Source of the DNA: Psychromonas arctica DSM 14288
GTDB taxonomy: Bacteria > Pseudomonadota > Gammaproteobacteria > Enterobacterales > Psychromonadaceae
Reading direction: 5' to 3'
Assembly: GCF_000482725.1 (NCBI RefSeq)
Contig: NZ_AXWP01000036.1
Coordinates: 16,379-80,378, forward strand
Length of the DNA stretch: 64,000 nt
This document shows, one piece after another, positions 9,712 to 18,469 of this stretch (positions within the stretch are counted from its first letter, which is position 1; each line of letters opens with the position of its first letter). The notes below the pieces were generated by a model. That model saw nothing but the letters and a program-made list of their open reading frames with translations. It had not been told where the DNA came from and did no database searches. Made by a program: the position numbers and the translations under genes.

Positions 9712-11708
9712 TGAATTTTAAAGAGATGATTTTAGAAGGGATCCCAAACACGCTACCAGAAAAAAAACAGCGTAATATCGAGTTGAGCCACGCCCCTAAA
9801 AGAAAAGATATTTTAACTCCCACTGAAAAAAAATTAGCGATAAAAAATGCATTAAGGTATTTCTCTCCTAAACATCATCAAGTTCTTGCTGAGGAGTTCT
9901 ACGAAGAGCTACAAAATCACGGTAGAATTTATATGTACCGTTTTATCCCAAATTATAAAATATCAGCAAGATCAATTGATGAGTTTCCACATCAATCAAA
10001 ACAAGCAGCGGCTATTATGTTGATGCTTAGTAATAACCTTGACGCTGCAATAGCACAACACCCTGAAGAATTAATTACCTATGGAGGCAATGGGTCTGTT
10101 TTTTCGAACTGGGCGCAATATCTTTTGACCATGAAATATCTGGCTGAAATGACTGATCAGCAAACCTTAGTTTTATACTCTGGGCATCCAATGGGGTTAT
10201 ATCCATCACATAAAGATGCACCTAGAGTGGTCGTAACAAACGGGATGATGATCCCAAACTATTCTAAACCGGACGATTGGGAAAAATTCAATGCGCTTGG
10301 TGTGACTCAATACGGTCAAATGACCGCAGGTTCGTTTATGTATATTGGTCCACAGGGTATTGTTCATGGCACCACTATTACGGTATTAAATGCAGTACGA
10401 ATGATCAAGAACCGTGACCAATCTGTATTGCCTATCTTTGTTACTTCAGGTTTAGGTGGCATGAGTGGTGCACAGCCAAAAGCTGCGGTTATTGCGAAAA
10501 CGATTGGTATTGTTGCTGAAGTTAACCCTAAAGCGGCTTATAAAAGGCATCAACAGGGTTGGGTTGACGAAGTACATGAAGAGATGGATAAGCTGATTGA
10601 ACGTATTCGTTTAGCAATCAAGGAGAACACCCCTGTTTCTTTAGCTTATCTTGGTAATATCGTTGATCTGTGGGAACGCTTAGCAATTGAAGATATTACA
10701 ATTGACCTGGGTTCCGACCAGACTTCGCTACATAACCCTTGGGCTGGTGGTTATTACCCAATAGATTATAGTTTTGAAGAAGCCAATGAGATGATGGCTA
10801 ATGACCCAGAAAAATTTAAACAAGCGGTACACAATACTTTAAAAAGACACGTAAATGCAATTAATACATTAACTACTAAAGGCATGTACTTTTTTGATTA
10901 TGGTAATGCATTTTTGTTGGAAGCAAGTCGTGCTGGCGCGAATATTTTAAATCAAGATGGTTCATTTAAATACGCTTCCTATGTGCAAGATATTATGGGT
11001 CCTATGTGTTTTGACTATGGCTTTGGCCCCTTTAGATGGGTATGTGCATCATCTGATGGTAAAGATCTTGATACCACGGATCAAATTGCAGCAGAAGTAT
11101 TACTGGAAATGCACAAGACTGCTCCAATTGAAATAAAACAGCAGATTGCTGATAACTTACTTTGGATCCAAGAAGCGAAAGAAAATAAAATGGTGGTTGG
11201 GTCTCAAGCTAGAATTCTATATGCCGATGCTGAAGGCCGTATGAAAATTGCCATCGCTTTTAATAAAGCAATCAAAGAAGGAAGATTAACAGCACCAGTG
11301 ATTTTAGGGCGAGATCACCACGATGTATCAGGGACAGACTCGCCCTATCGCGAAACATCAAATATCTACGATGGTTCTCAATTTACTGCTGATATGGCAA
11401 TTCATAATGTGATTGGTGATTCATTCCGTGGAGCAACCTGGGTCAGTATCCACAATGGAGGCGGTGTTGGTTGGGGTGAAGTGATCAACGGTGGTTTTGG
11501 CATGATGTTAGACGGTTCAGAAGACTGCGATCGTCGTGTTAAATCGATGCTGCATTGGGATGTAAACAATGGTATTTCAAGAAGAAGTTGGGCGCGAAAC
11601 GACGGTGCAGTATTTGCGATTAAACGCGCCATGGAAATGGAACCAAACCTTAAAGTAACTATTCCAAACATTGCAGATGATGCGCTGCTTGATGAACTTA
11701 TAAATTAG
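9711..11708 (+). CDS. hutU: Urocanate hydratase, long type
   Basis: Hydrates urocanate to imidazolonepropionate with a tightly bound NAD+ (second step). Recognisable blocks: YGGNGSVFSNWAQYLL, YSGHPMGLYP, YGQMTAGSFMYIGPQGIVHG, the NAD-binding TSGLGGMSGAQP, YVQDIMGPMCFDYGFGPFRW and SIHNGGGVGWGEV. At 665 residues it is about 110 longer than the usual proteobacterial HutU (about 555-560); its wording around GPFRWVCASSD resembles the long forms of Bacteroidetes and animals. Coupled to hutG by a one-base overlap and followed by hutD. The function is firm; the subtype assignment is from remembered family patterns. Confidence 0.93.
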   Translation: MNFKEMILEGIPNTLPEKKQRNIELSHAPKRKDILTPTEKKLAIKNALRYFSPKHHQVLAEEFYEELQNHGRIYMYRFIPNYKISARSIDEFPHQSKQAAAIMLMLSNNLDAAIAQHPEELITYGGNGSVFSNWAQYLLTMKYLAEMTDQQTLVLYSGHPMGLYPSHKDAPRVVVTNGMMIPNYSKPDDWEKFNALGVTQYGQMTAGSFMYIGPQGIVHGTTITVLNAVRMIKNRDQSVLPIFVTSGLGGMSGAQPKAAVIAKTIGIVAEVNPKAAYKRHQQGWVDEVHEEMDKLIERIRLAIKENTPVSLAYLGNIVDLWERLAIEDITIDLGSDQTSLHNPWAGGYYPIDYSFEEANEMMANDPEKFKQAVHNTLKRHVNAINTLTTKGMYFFDYGNAFLLEASRAGANILNQDGSFKYASYVQDIMGPMCFDYGFGPFRWVCASSDGKDLDTTDQIAAEVLLEMHKTAPIEIKQQIADNLLWIQEAKENKMVVGSQARILYADAEGRMKIAIAFNKAIKEGRLTAPVILGRDHHDVSGTDSPYRETSNIYDGSQFTADMAIHNVIGDSFRGATWVSIHNGGGVGWGEVINGGFGMMLDGSEDCDRRVKSMLHWDVNNGISRRSWARNDGAVFAIKRAMEMEPNLKVTIPNIADDALLDELIN

Positions 11709-11752
11709 CCATTAGGATTTACTGTATCAAGTCGAAGCGAAATAGCTATTTC

Positions 11753-11782
11753 CCTGCTCATATGAAATCTTGTATGGGCAGG
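11753..11782 (+). other. Hairpin between hutU and hutD
   Basis: CCTGCTCATA and TATGGGCAGG form a 10-bp stem (one G-T pair) with a 10-nt loop, 45 bases after hutU. There is no T tract, so it may reduce read-through or protect mRNA rather than terminate. Confidence 0.4.
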
Positions 11783-11816
11783 CATGAGATGAGTAATTCC
11801 AACCAAGGTAAATAAC

Positions 11817-12545
11817 GTGCTTGAATATCAAATACTATTACCACAGCAATACAAATCGATGCCCTGGAAAAATGGTCTTGGCACTACGCTTGAAATTGAA
11901 CGTTACGACGATAAAAACGGGTTATGTTTTCGCATTAGCCAAGCGAGTGTGGTCGAAGATGGCATTTTTTCTGACTTTAGCCACTTACAGCGGACTCTAG
12001 TGCTGCTGTCAGGTCAAGGAATAACACTTGAACATTCACATCAACAACAGGATCATAGCGCTAGCGATGTACATGAATTAACCAGGCCATTAGATATGGC
12101 TCATTTTGATGGAGGAGATAAAACCTTAGCAACTCTTCATGATGGAGGAATTGAAGATTTGAATATTATGGTTAGAAAAACGGATACAACGGCAAAGGTT
12201 ACTGTCATGAAGCTTGGGCGAACGTTAGTAATATCAGGTTCTAACCAACGGTTATTTAGCGCCTATTATGCCAATAGTGATTGTAACCTGCACCTAAAAA
12301 CAAGTAATGGAAATGCTTATGTTGTTGAGTTACCTAAAAATAGTTTATTACGTTTAAAAGTAGAACCCTGGTTAACAAACAGTTTTAACAGCAAATCTGC
12401 AGCTCCCTTGAGTGATACAAGCACAAGTAATAACATCACTTCTACTACTGTCACCGCCAAAATAGTAACGACGAAAACGTTAACGACATTAACAGTAACT
12501 AAAGGTGCTGGTGTATTCATCGACATAACAAGTTTAACGGATTAA
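11817..12545 (+). CDS. hutD: HutD family protein
   Basis: A cupin-fold protein associated with hut operons; proposed elsewhere to act as a governor of histidine catabolism, but no enzymatic role is known. The N-terminal pattern SMPWKNGLGTTLEIERY, FCFRIS-like segment LCFRISQASV, GIFSDFSHLQRTLVLLSGQG and RPLDMAHFDGG are diagnostic. Start is GTG at 11817 with AAGG upstream. The C-terminal 45 residues are rich in Thr, Ser, Val (STSNNITSTTVTAKIVTTKT) and look like a low-complexity insertion before the final strand. The 3' end overlaps the convergent isochorismatase gene by 12 bases. Confidence 0.88.
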   Translation: MLEYQILLPQQYKSMPWKNGLGTTLEIERYDDKNGLCFRISQASVVEDGIFSDFSHLQRTLVLLSGQGITLEHSHQQQDHSASDVHELTRPLDMAHFDGGDKTLATLHDGGIEDLNIMVRKTDTTAKVTVMKLGRTLVISGSNQRLFSAYYANSDCNLHLKTSNGNAYVVELPKNSLLRLKVEPWLTNSFNSKSAAPLSDTSTSNNITSTTVTAKIVTTKTLTTLTVTKGAGVFIDITSLTD

Positions 12546-13073
12546 TTCTAATATTTGTTTAAATTCAGGATCTCGGCAATCTTTTACTAGTTCATATAAG
12601 CACATCTCTAATCCTGTCGTATTAACGCCACTATTTTGTAATGCATTAATAGCAAGTTGCTTATTAACAGCAAGTCGAGAGCCGATACAATCACTAACAA
12701 GCTCTACCTTATAACCTAGCTCCGTAAGACCTTTTGCGGTTTGATATACACAAATATGTGCTTCAATGCCGCATATTAACCAAGTTGATACATTGGTAGC
12801 TCCGATTAAATCTAGAAAATCAGGTGATTCACAAGCATTGAAGGTATATTTTGTTATCAGTTCGATATCATCAAGTAAAACACTAAGCTCATCAACGGTA
12901 GAACCTAACTTTTCCGGGTTTTGTTCTAGCCAGATGATAGGTAGATCAAGCGCCAGTGCCCCTTTGATTAATTTTTCACAATGATCGATCAAAACATCAC
13001 TTTCATCCACTAAACGCGCTAGTTTTCCCTGAATATCAACGACAATAAGTCCGGTATTTTCTCTCATTAACAT
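12534..13073 (-). CDS. Isochorismatase-fold cysteine hydrolase (YcaC-like)
   Basis: A cytosolic hydrolase of the isochorismatase/nicotinamidase superfamily with unknown substrate. The catalytic triad is visible: Asp13 (LIVVDIQGKL), Lys75 (ITKYTFNA) and Cys108 (LICGIEAHICV). The 179-residue length is typical of the small YcaC-type subgroup. An AGGAGG lies 5 bases before the ATG. Transcribed towards hutD, overlapping it by 12 bases at the 3' ends. No pathway partner nearby shows its substrate. Confidence 0.87.
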   Translation of the reverse strand: MLMRENTGLIVVDIQGKLARLVDESDVLIDHCEKLIKGALALDLPIIWLEQNPEKLGSTVDELSVLLDDIELITKYTFNACESPDFLDLIGATNVSTWLICGIEAHICVYQTAKGLTELGYKVELVSDCIGSRLAVNKQLAINALQNSGVNTTGLEMCLYELVKDCRDPEFKQILELIR

Positions 13074-13189
13074 CTGAACCTCCTATTCGAGCGACTATGT
13101 TTAAGATATTAATCGGAATCATCGAGAATCTAAAGCTATTTTCTAGCGCGTGTTTGGAGCAGTTCTGTAACGATACAAAATTATTGCAA

Positions 13190-13975
13190 TCATTTTCTAG
13201 GAATAATTATACTCAGTAAAAACAACAAACAACCGCTGACGACAATCGATGGGCCCGATGGTGTATCGTAATAATAGGAACCAAGTAATCCGCCAATGAC
13301 CGAAAAGCAACCAATAACAATTGCTAATATGGCCATCATTTCCGGTGTGCTAGCAAAACGACGAGCGGTCGCAGCGGGAATAATTAATAAAGCCGTGACT
13401 AATAACATACCCACCACTTTCATCATGATCGCGACGGTTAAAGCTATCAAGCCTAAAAAAAGCCAATTGGTGCGATCCACAGGAAGCCCTTCAACTCGTG
13501 CTAAATCTTCATGGATAGTGATCGATAATAGTGGTTTCCAAATCCACATTAGCCCTAAAAGAGCAACGCCACCTGCACCATAAATCCAATACAGATCGGT
13601 CGCACTTATTGCCAGGATATCGCCAAACAGATAGCCGACTAAATCTATTCTTACATCATCCATATACGCTAAGGCCACTAAACCCAAAGAAAGTGAACCA
13701 TGTGAAAGAATACCGAGTAAGGTATCACTGGTTAATTGACGTTGATACTGGCTAACAAAAAGTAATATAGCTAATGTTTGGCAAATAATAAAAATCCCCA
13801 GCGTCAGGTTAATATTTAAAATAAAACCTAAAGCAACACCTAGTAATGCAGAATGAGATAAAGTATCTCCAAAATAAGCTAAACGGCGCCAGACTACAAA
13901 AGAACCAAAGGGGCCCGCAACTAATGCTACACCAATGCCCCCTATTAAAGCTCTTAATAAGAAATCATCAATCAC
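13190..13975 (-). CDS. znuB: Zinc ABC transporter permease ZnuB
   Basis: Inner-membrane permease of the high-affinity zinc importer ZnuABC. It begins VIDDFLLRALIGG from a GTG at 13975 and has GPFGSFVVWRRLAYFGDTLSH, the family signature, followed by seven or eight hydrophobic segments. With this start the protein has 261 residues, the same as E. coli ZnuB. The start overlaps the znuC stop by 8 bases and has a GGGG ribosome binding site, so the frame open upstream inside znuC is not translated. Expected to be repressed by Zur with znuC. Confidence 0.95.
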   Translation of the reverse strand: MIDDFLLRALIGGIGVALVAGPFGSFVVWRRLAYFGDTLSHSALLGVALGFILNINLTLGIFIICQTLAILLFVSQYQRQLTSDTLLGILSHGSLSLGLVALAYMDDVRIDLVGYLFGDILAISATDLYWIYGAGGVALLGLMWIWKPLLSITIHEDLARVEGLPVDRTNWLFLGLIALTVAIMMKVVGMLLVTALLIIPAATARRFASTPEMMAILAIVIGCFSVIGGLLGSYYYDTPSGPSIVVSGCLLFLLSIIIPRK

Positions 13976-14762
13976 TTTTTTTACCCCCTGAATGTTCACA
14001 TAATTGGTTATGTTGATGACTGTGTTCAAGCTCCTGAGAGAGTGCATGCTTGTGTTCGTGACTTTTTTCATGAACGTACAATGCCAAATGACTTGCTGCA
14101 TGCTTTCCAAACAACTGCGCATAAGCAGGATGACTAACAACGACTTCAGGCGTACCGCTACAACAGATATGCTGATTTAAACACAACACCCGATCAGTAG
14201 ATGACATAACAAGATGAAGATCATGTGACACCATCAAAACGGCACAGTTTCTTTCCGTTCGAACTCGACTGATTAGGCTATAGAGTTCAGATTGGCCATG
14301 CACATCTACACCTTGCACCGGTTCATCCAACACTAATATATTGGGATTTCGTATTAATGCGCGTGCCATCAATAAGCGTTGTAATTCTCCGCCTGATAAT
14401 GTGTGTAACGGAGCATCGATAATATGTTCAGCACCGACTTCTGCTAGTAATTCTTCAAACGGTTTTTTATGAGCTGTCTTTGCTAATGCTAAAAAACGTC
14501 TGACAGTCATTGGAAAAGTCGGATCAATATGAATTTTTTGAGGCACATAACCAATGGTTATATTATCGGCAAGCTGAACAGTACCGGAGGTTGGCTTTTG
14601 TAATCCAAGTGCGACACGTAATAATGATGTTTTACCTGCACCATTTGGTCCAACGATGGTGACTATTTCAGCGGTATTTAGCTGTAAATTAATATTCTCT
14701 AAAAGCGTTCGTTCTCCTAATACTAGGTTGATTGCATTTAAATTAAGTAATGCTGTATTCAT
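13968..14762 (-). CDS. znuC: Zinc ABC transporter ATP-binding protein ZnuC
   Basis: ATPase of the zinc importer. Walker A GPNGAGKTS (residues 38-46), signature LSGGELQRLLMARAL, Walker B ILVLDEP and the switch histidine in MVSHD are intact. At 264 residues it is slightly longer than E. coli ZnuC because of a histidine-rich tail of about 35 residues (HEKSHEHKHALSQELEHSHQ), which may bind zinc. Divergent from znuA over a 231-bp region with three Zur boxes; overlaps znuB by 8 bases. Confidence 0.95.
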   Translation of the reverse strand: MNTALLNLNAINLVLGERTLLENINLQLNTAEIVTIVGPNGAGKTSLLRVALGLQKPTSGTVQLADNITIGYVPQKIHIDPTFPMTVRRFLALAKTAHKKPFEELLAEVGAEHIIDAPLHTLSGGELQRLLMARALIRNPNILVLDEPVQGVDVHGQSELYSLISRVRTERNCAVLMVSHDLHLVMSSTDRVLCLNQHICCSGTPEVVVSHPAYAQLFGKHAASHLALYVHEKSHEHKHALSQELEHSHQHNQLCEHSGGKKSD

Positions 14763-14903
14763 ATTATTTTTTATTCCTTACTCGGCTAAAAATATTGTAA
14801 AGCTTAGCTTGTTCAATGATTACTTAGTGTTATCTAATTTTTATAAGCAACTATTTACTAATAGAAAATTGTACATTAACAATACAAATTAAAAACAAGT
14901 AAT

Positions 14904-14916
14904 GTTATCTTATAAC
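14904..14916. promoter_or_regulatory. Zur box 1 (znuC side)
   Basis: GTTATCTTATAAC matches the Zur core GTTATANTATAAC at 12 of 13 positions. Nearest of three boxes to znuC. Confidence 0.75.
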
Positions 14917-14926
14917 AAAACTTTAA

Positions 14927-14939
14927 GTTATATTATAAC
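14927..14939. promoter_or_regulatory. Zur box 2 (centre)
   Basis: GTTATATTATAAC matches the Zur core GTTATANTATAAC exactly. Its centre is 23 bp from the centres of both neighbouring boxes. Confidence 0.88.
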
Positions 14940-14949
14940 ACTACGTATC

Positions 14950-14962
14950 GTTATAATATAAC
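14950..14962. promoter_or_regulatory. Zur box 3 (znuA side)
   Basis: GTTATAATATAAC is an exact match to GTTATANTATAAC, 31 bp before the znuA start. Zinc-bound Zur here would shut off znuA. Confidence 0.88.
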
Positions 14963-14993
14963 AACTTTCATAAACTACTTAAGAGAAGGCAAG

Positions 14994-16121
14994 ATGAAAA
15001 AATTATTATCCCCATTGATATTGATTACAGCCCTATTACAACATTCAGTAAATGCGGCTGAAAGCCCACAGGTTGCTGTTAGTATTAAACCAATTCACTC
15101 TTTGGTGAGTGGTGTTATGGAAGGCGTTGGGACACCACAGCTGATCGTTAAAAGTGGTTCACCACATGGATATACTTTACGCCCATCAGAAGCGAGAACA
15201 TTATCACATGCTGATCTGGTTATTTGGGTTGGTCATAAGCTGGAAAGCTTTCTTGATAAGCCATTAAAAACCTTAGCAAAAGATGCCAAAAAACTTGAGC
15301 TAGCAGATCAGCTAGCAGCATCATTGTTGACAAAACGAGACTCTGGAAGCTGGGAACATCATGATCATAAAGAGCATGCAGCACATGATGACCACGACGA
15401 CGATCATAAAGAGCACGCAGCACATGATGACCACGTCGACGCTCATAAAGAGCACGCTGCACATGATGACCACGACGACGATCATAAAGAGTATGCAGCA
15501 CATGATGACCACGACGACGATCATAAAGAGCACACTGCACATGATGATGACCATAACGATCATGAAGAGCACACTGCACATGATAGCCACGACGACGATC
15601 ATGAAGGTTCGATGGACCTACATATCTGGCTTTCACCTAGTATCGCTCAAAAAATTGTTGAGCAAACTAGCAAAGTGCTAATTGAAATAGATCCTGCAAA
15701 TACCAAGCAATATGAAATAAATACAGTGAAAGTGACAGCAAAAATAACAAAGCTTGATCAACAACTACAGCAAAAACTAGGGCCAATACAAACAGTTCCT
15801 TATTTAGTGTTCCATTCTGCATATCAATATTTCGAAACAAGTTATAACTTAAATGCTGTTGGTTCAGTAACCATTGATCCTGAAAAAAAACCTGGAGCGA
15901 AAAGAATTACTGAAATACGTAAAAAAGTGCGAGACTTGAAAGCACGTGCAGTATTCAGTGAGCCTCAATTTGAATCAAAATTAGTTACTACCATTATTGA
16001 AGATACTGGAGCAAAAACAGCAACGTTAGATCCACTAGGTGCGAATATTGCTGCAGGACCAGATGCTTATTTTCAATTAATGAATAAATTAGCTGACGAC
16101 TTAGTTAAAGGGCTTAAGTAA
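14994..16121 (+). CDS. znuA: Zinc-binding periplasmic protein ZnuA
   Basis: Captures zinc in the periplasm and delivers it to ZnuBC. A Sec signal peptide covers residues 1-22 (LLQHSVNA then AES). Cluster A-1 metal-site motifs: KPIHSLVSGV, GSPHGYTLRPSEARTL, VFHSAYQYFE and TLDPLGANI. Between residues 120 and 205 there is a very long acidic, histidine-rich loop with six 13-residue repeats, making the protein 375 residues against about 310 in E. coli. AAGAGAAGGCAAG supplies the ribosome binding site. Expressed divergently from znuCB under three Zur boxes. Confidence 0.95.
   Translation: MKKLLSPLILITALLQHSVNAAESPQVAVSIKPIHSLVSGVMEGVGTPQLIVKSGSPHGYTLRPSEARTLSHADLVIWVGHKLESFLDKPLKTLAKDAKKLELADQLAASLLTKRDSGSWEHHDHKEHAAHDDHDDDHKEHAAHDDHVDAHKEHAAHDDHDDDHKEYAAHDDHDDDHKEHTAHDDDHNDHEEHTAHDSHDDDHEGSMDLHIWLSPSIAQKIVEQTSKVLIEIDPANTKQYEINTVKVTAKITKLDQQLQQKLGPIQTVPYLVFHSAYQYFETSYNLNAVGSVTIDPEKKPGAKRITEIRKKVRDLKARAVFSEPQFESKLVTTIIEDTGAKTATLDPLGANIAAGPDAYFQLMNKLADDLVKGLK
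15369..15602 (+). repeat. Six tandem 39-bp repeats encoding the ZnuA His/Asp loop
   Basis: Six consecutive 39-base units encode KEHAAHDDHDDDH and close variants (VDA, KEY, KEHT, EEHT substitutions). The first four are nearly identical in DNA, the last two diverged. The unit is a multiple of three, so copy-number change keeps the frame. The other strand and frames stay open through the array by composition only. Confidence 0.92.
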
Positions 16122-17098
16122 GGTATTAATTAATTAAATTCATTAATTAATAAGCTGATGTTAATAATGTTTAACAAAATAATTGTACCGTTTACTTTAT
16201 AAATATTAATGATAAATCGGTTTTGTGATCAACTGTTAAAGTGACTCAAAATCGGTTCGTCCTCCTTTATATAGCAACTATTTATTGTAGAAACGATAAA
16301 AATTAATGACAATAAATAACACTTTCCTCTGTTGTATTATTGATTAAGTACTACAAATACTTAGATGCCAATTACCCATCCATATGCATTATTCCGTCAC
16401 TAATACAAATTCAATACAGTTAATGTGATTAAGTTCATCAAATATGCTCAATTACTGGTCAGGAATAATGCACTAATTTAATGCAAAAATTGTGTCGAAT
16501 GGTTGTCCCTTAGCAGAATTTCTAGCCCAGAAGTGATGTATTTTAACCAACAATAATGATCAGCTATTTGCTGAATTAACGGTACAAGGCATGATGTAAC
16601 ATGATTACATTTAAAGGATGTATACTATCGATGTTGAATCTAGGGAATGGAATAAGGTCGAACTAATGAGCTCGGGATTTTAAAAGTTACCTTATTGAAA
16701 TCATTGTTGTTTTACCAGAAAAGGTACAGTAGTTGTACTTGGAACGCTACACAGAAAACTACATAGCAACTACATAACAGCTAAATAGAAACCATATAGG
16801 AAGGCGATACAGAAAACTACCAAGGACTACGCAGATAGCTAAATAGAAACTACATATGAAAATCTGTTAGTCGATAATAAAACCTCACAAAGATAAGCAT
16901 AAGCAAAAAAAAACAGCACTGCTACTTTTGTGGTTGTTTACCTTTAACAATCTTCCAATAATTACTTATTAGTTGAGTCGTTAACCTTGAACAACACAAA
17001 AATAACAGCACTGTAAATATCTATTTAACTCGTTGATATAAAATCAGGTTTTCACTTTTATTATATCAAGCTTAGTGTACTGATAGCTTTTTTGAGTA
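16122..17098. other. About 1 kb without recognised gene
   Basis: Between the ends of znuA and the dehydrogenase gene. Begins with an AT-only inverted repeat (16124-16134 with 16142-16152) that may end znuA transcription, and later holds a 58-bp tandem repeat. No frame with a ribosome binding site or protein-like composition was found. Confidence 0.5.
16745..16860. repeat. Imperfect 58-bp direct tandem repeat
   Basis: Two adjacent 58-bp copies share ACAGAAAACTAC and AGCTAAATAGAAAC at the same offset, with scattered differences. Noncoding. Smaller ACTACATA motifs recur within each unit. Confidence 0.7.
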
Positions 17099-17980
17099 TT
17101 ATTTATTTAGTTTTAAAAAATAATCAAAGATTTCTGGTACGTTTCCGTTACCCATATCCGCATCAACTGCTGCTTGTAGATTTGCAGAAGTACCTTCAGC
17201 AATTTCTGAAACAGTACCTAAGTCTTTAACCATTTCTAGGAAATAACCTAAATCTTTATTGGCATTAGCAATAGAGAAACCTAAGTCACTTACGCCATCT
17301 ACTGCATATTTTTTACAGAAGCCCATAAATGGTGAGTTAGAAGGACCTGTCGACATGATATCGAACAATTGTTGACGATCAACGCCTGCTTTATCTGCAA
17401 CTGCAAATGCTTGAGACATTGCTGTTACTGTTGTCATGCCCATGAAGTTATTGATTAATTTAGTTGTATGACCAGCACCCAAAGCACCAAGGTGGAATAC
17501 ATTTTCACCTTGTTCTTCTAGTACAGGTTTAACTTTATTAAATGTTTCTAAGTCACCGGCTGCCATGATGTTTAATAAACCATCTTTGGCGTGTGCAGGA
17601 GTACGTCCAAGTGGCGCATCGATCATACCTGCACCTTTAGCAGCAAGGTCTGCACCAATTTTACGAGTAGATGCTGGAATAGAAGTACCAAAATCAATTA
17701 ATACTGAACCTTCTTTAATACCAGATAGGATACCGTTATCACCGTAAACAACCATTTCTACAACTTTAGACGTTGTAAGACAAAGCATTACAATATCACT
17801 TTTTTCTGCTAATTCTTTTCCAGTAGCAACTTCAGTTGCATTACCACGAGCAATAACTGCAGCAACTGCATCTTTATTAAGATCCATTACATTAACTTGA
17901 AAACCACGTGTTTGTAAGTTTTCTACCATGTTGCCGCCCATAAGGCCAAGTCCGATGAAACCGATGACTGGTTTAGTCAT
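17099..17980 (-). CDS. Beta-hydroxyacid dehydrogenase (3-hydroxyisobutyrate / tartronate semialdehyde reductase type)
   Basis: Cytosolic NAD(P)-dependent oxidoreductase of the 3-hydroxyisobutyrate dehydrogenase superfamily. N-terminal Rossmann motif GFIGLGLMGGNM (residues 7-18), substrate segment DAPLGRTPAHAKDG (usually DAPVSGG) and catalytic Lys174 in GAGHTTKLINNFM. Length 293, typical. The altered substrate loop (LGRTPAHA) suggests a subgroup distinct from GarR or MmsB, so the substrate is left open. TAAGGAG lies 7-9 bases before the ATG. Monocistronic; no metabolic neighbours. Confidence 0.88.
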   Translation of the reverse strand: MTKPVIGFIGLGLMGGNMVENLQTRGFQVNVMDLNKDAVAAVIARGNATEVATGKELAEKSDIVMLCLTTSKVVEMVVYGDNGILSGIKEGSVLIDFGTSIPASTRKIGADLAAKGAGMIDAPLGRTPAHAKDGLLNIMAAGDLETFNKVKPVLEEQGENVFHLGALGAGHTTKLINNFMGMTTVTAMSQAFAVADKAGVDRQQLFDIMSTGPSNSPFMGFCKKYAVDGVSDLGFSIANANKDLGYFLEMVKDLGTVSEIAEGTSANLQAAVDADMGNGNVPEIFDYFLKLNK

Positions 17981-18469
17981 AATCTAACTCCTTAAATAGT
18001 GTTTATTTGTATGTTTGTATTATTATATAATTGATGAGTCTAGAATATAGACCTATTACATAATAAGCAACGTCGAAGCACACAAAAATGTCGATAAAGT
18101 CGATTATTTTCTTCGTTAGTTGTCAGTTATGTTACACAGCGCTTATTATTTAAATCGAATAGATTATTATTTAGACTATAAAAAGTGATTTAAAGCGTTG
18201 ATAAAATACGTTCTCTCCCCCGATTATTTAAGGGGTATTAAAACTTCAAAGTGATAATGTAAAAAGATGTCAAACTTTGAAGTGAAGGCATAAGAAGGAT
18301 ATAAATCGAGCGATAGGCAAAGGTTGAAATGAATATGATTTGTTGTAATCAACTTGTTATTGCGATCAAGTAATGACCAAAGCTCTCAAGTATTAAAGTT
18401 GAAAGCTTTAGCAATTTGATGGTGAAGTCGATTGTATTATTGGAACAATATTACCTTTAAAAAAGTTAA
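17981..18469. other. Intergenic region without recognised gene
   Basis: About 490 bases between the dehydrogenase start and the tamB end. Contains the promoter region of the dehydrogenase gene; no coding frame, clear terminator or repeat was seen. Confidence 0.5.

Noticed and set aside
13976..14140. Upstream extension of the znuB frame into znuC
   Set aside because: It lies inside znuC, and the GTG at 13975 gives exactly the family length with a proper ribosome binding site.
15220..15636. Long open frames on the minus strand and in a second plus frame across the znuA repeats
   Set aside because: They arise because a 39-bp repeat lacking stops in all frames is translated repeatedly; they have no ribosome binding site and repetitive, unnatural composition.
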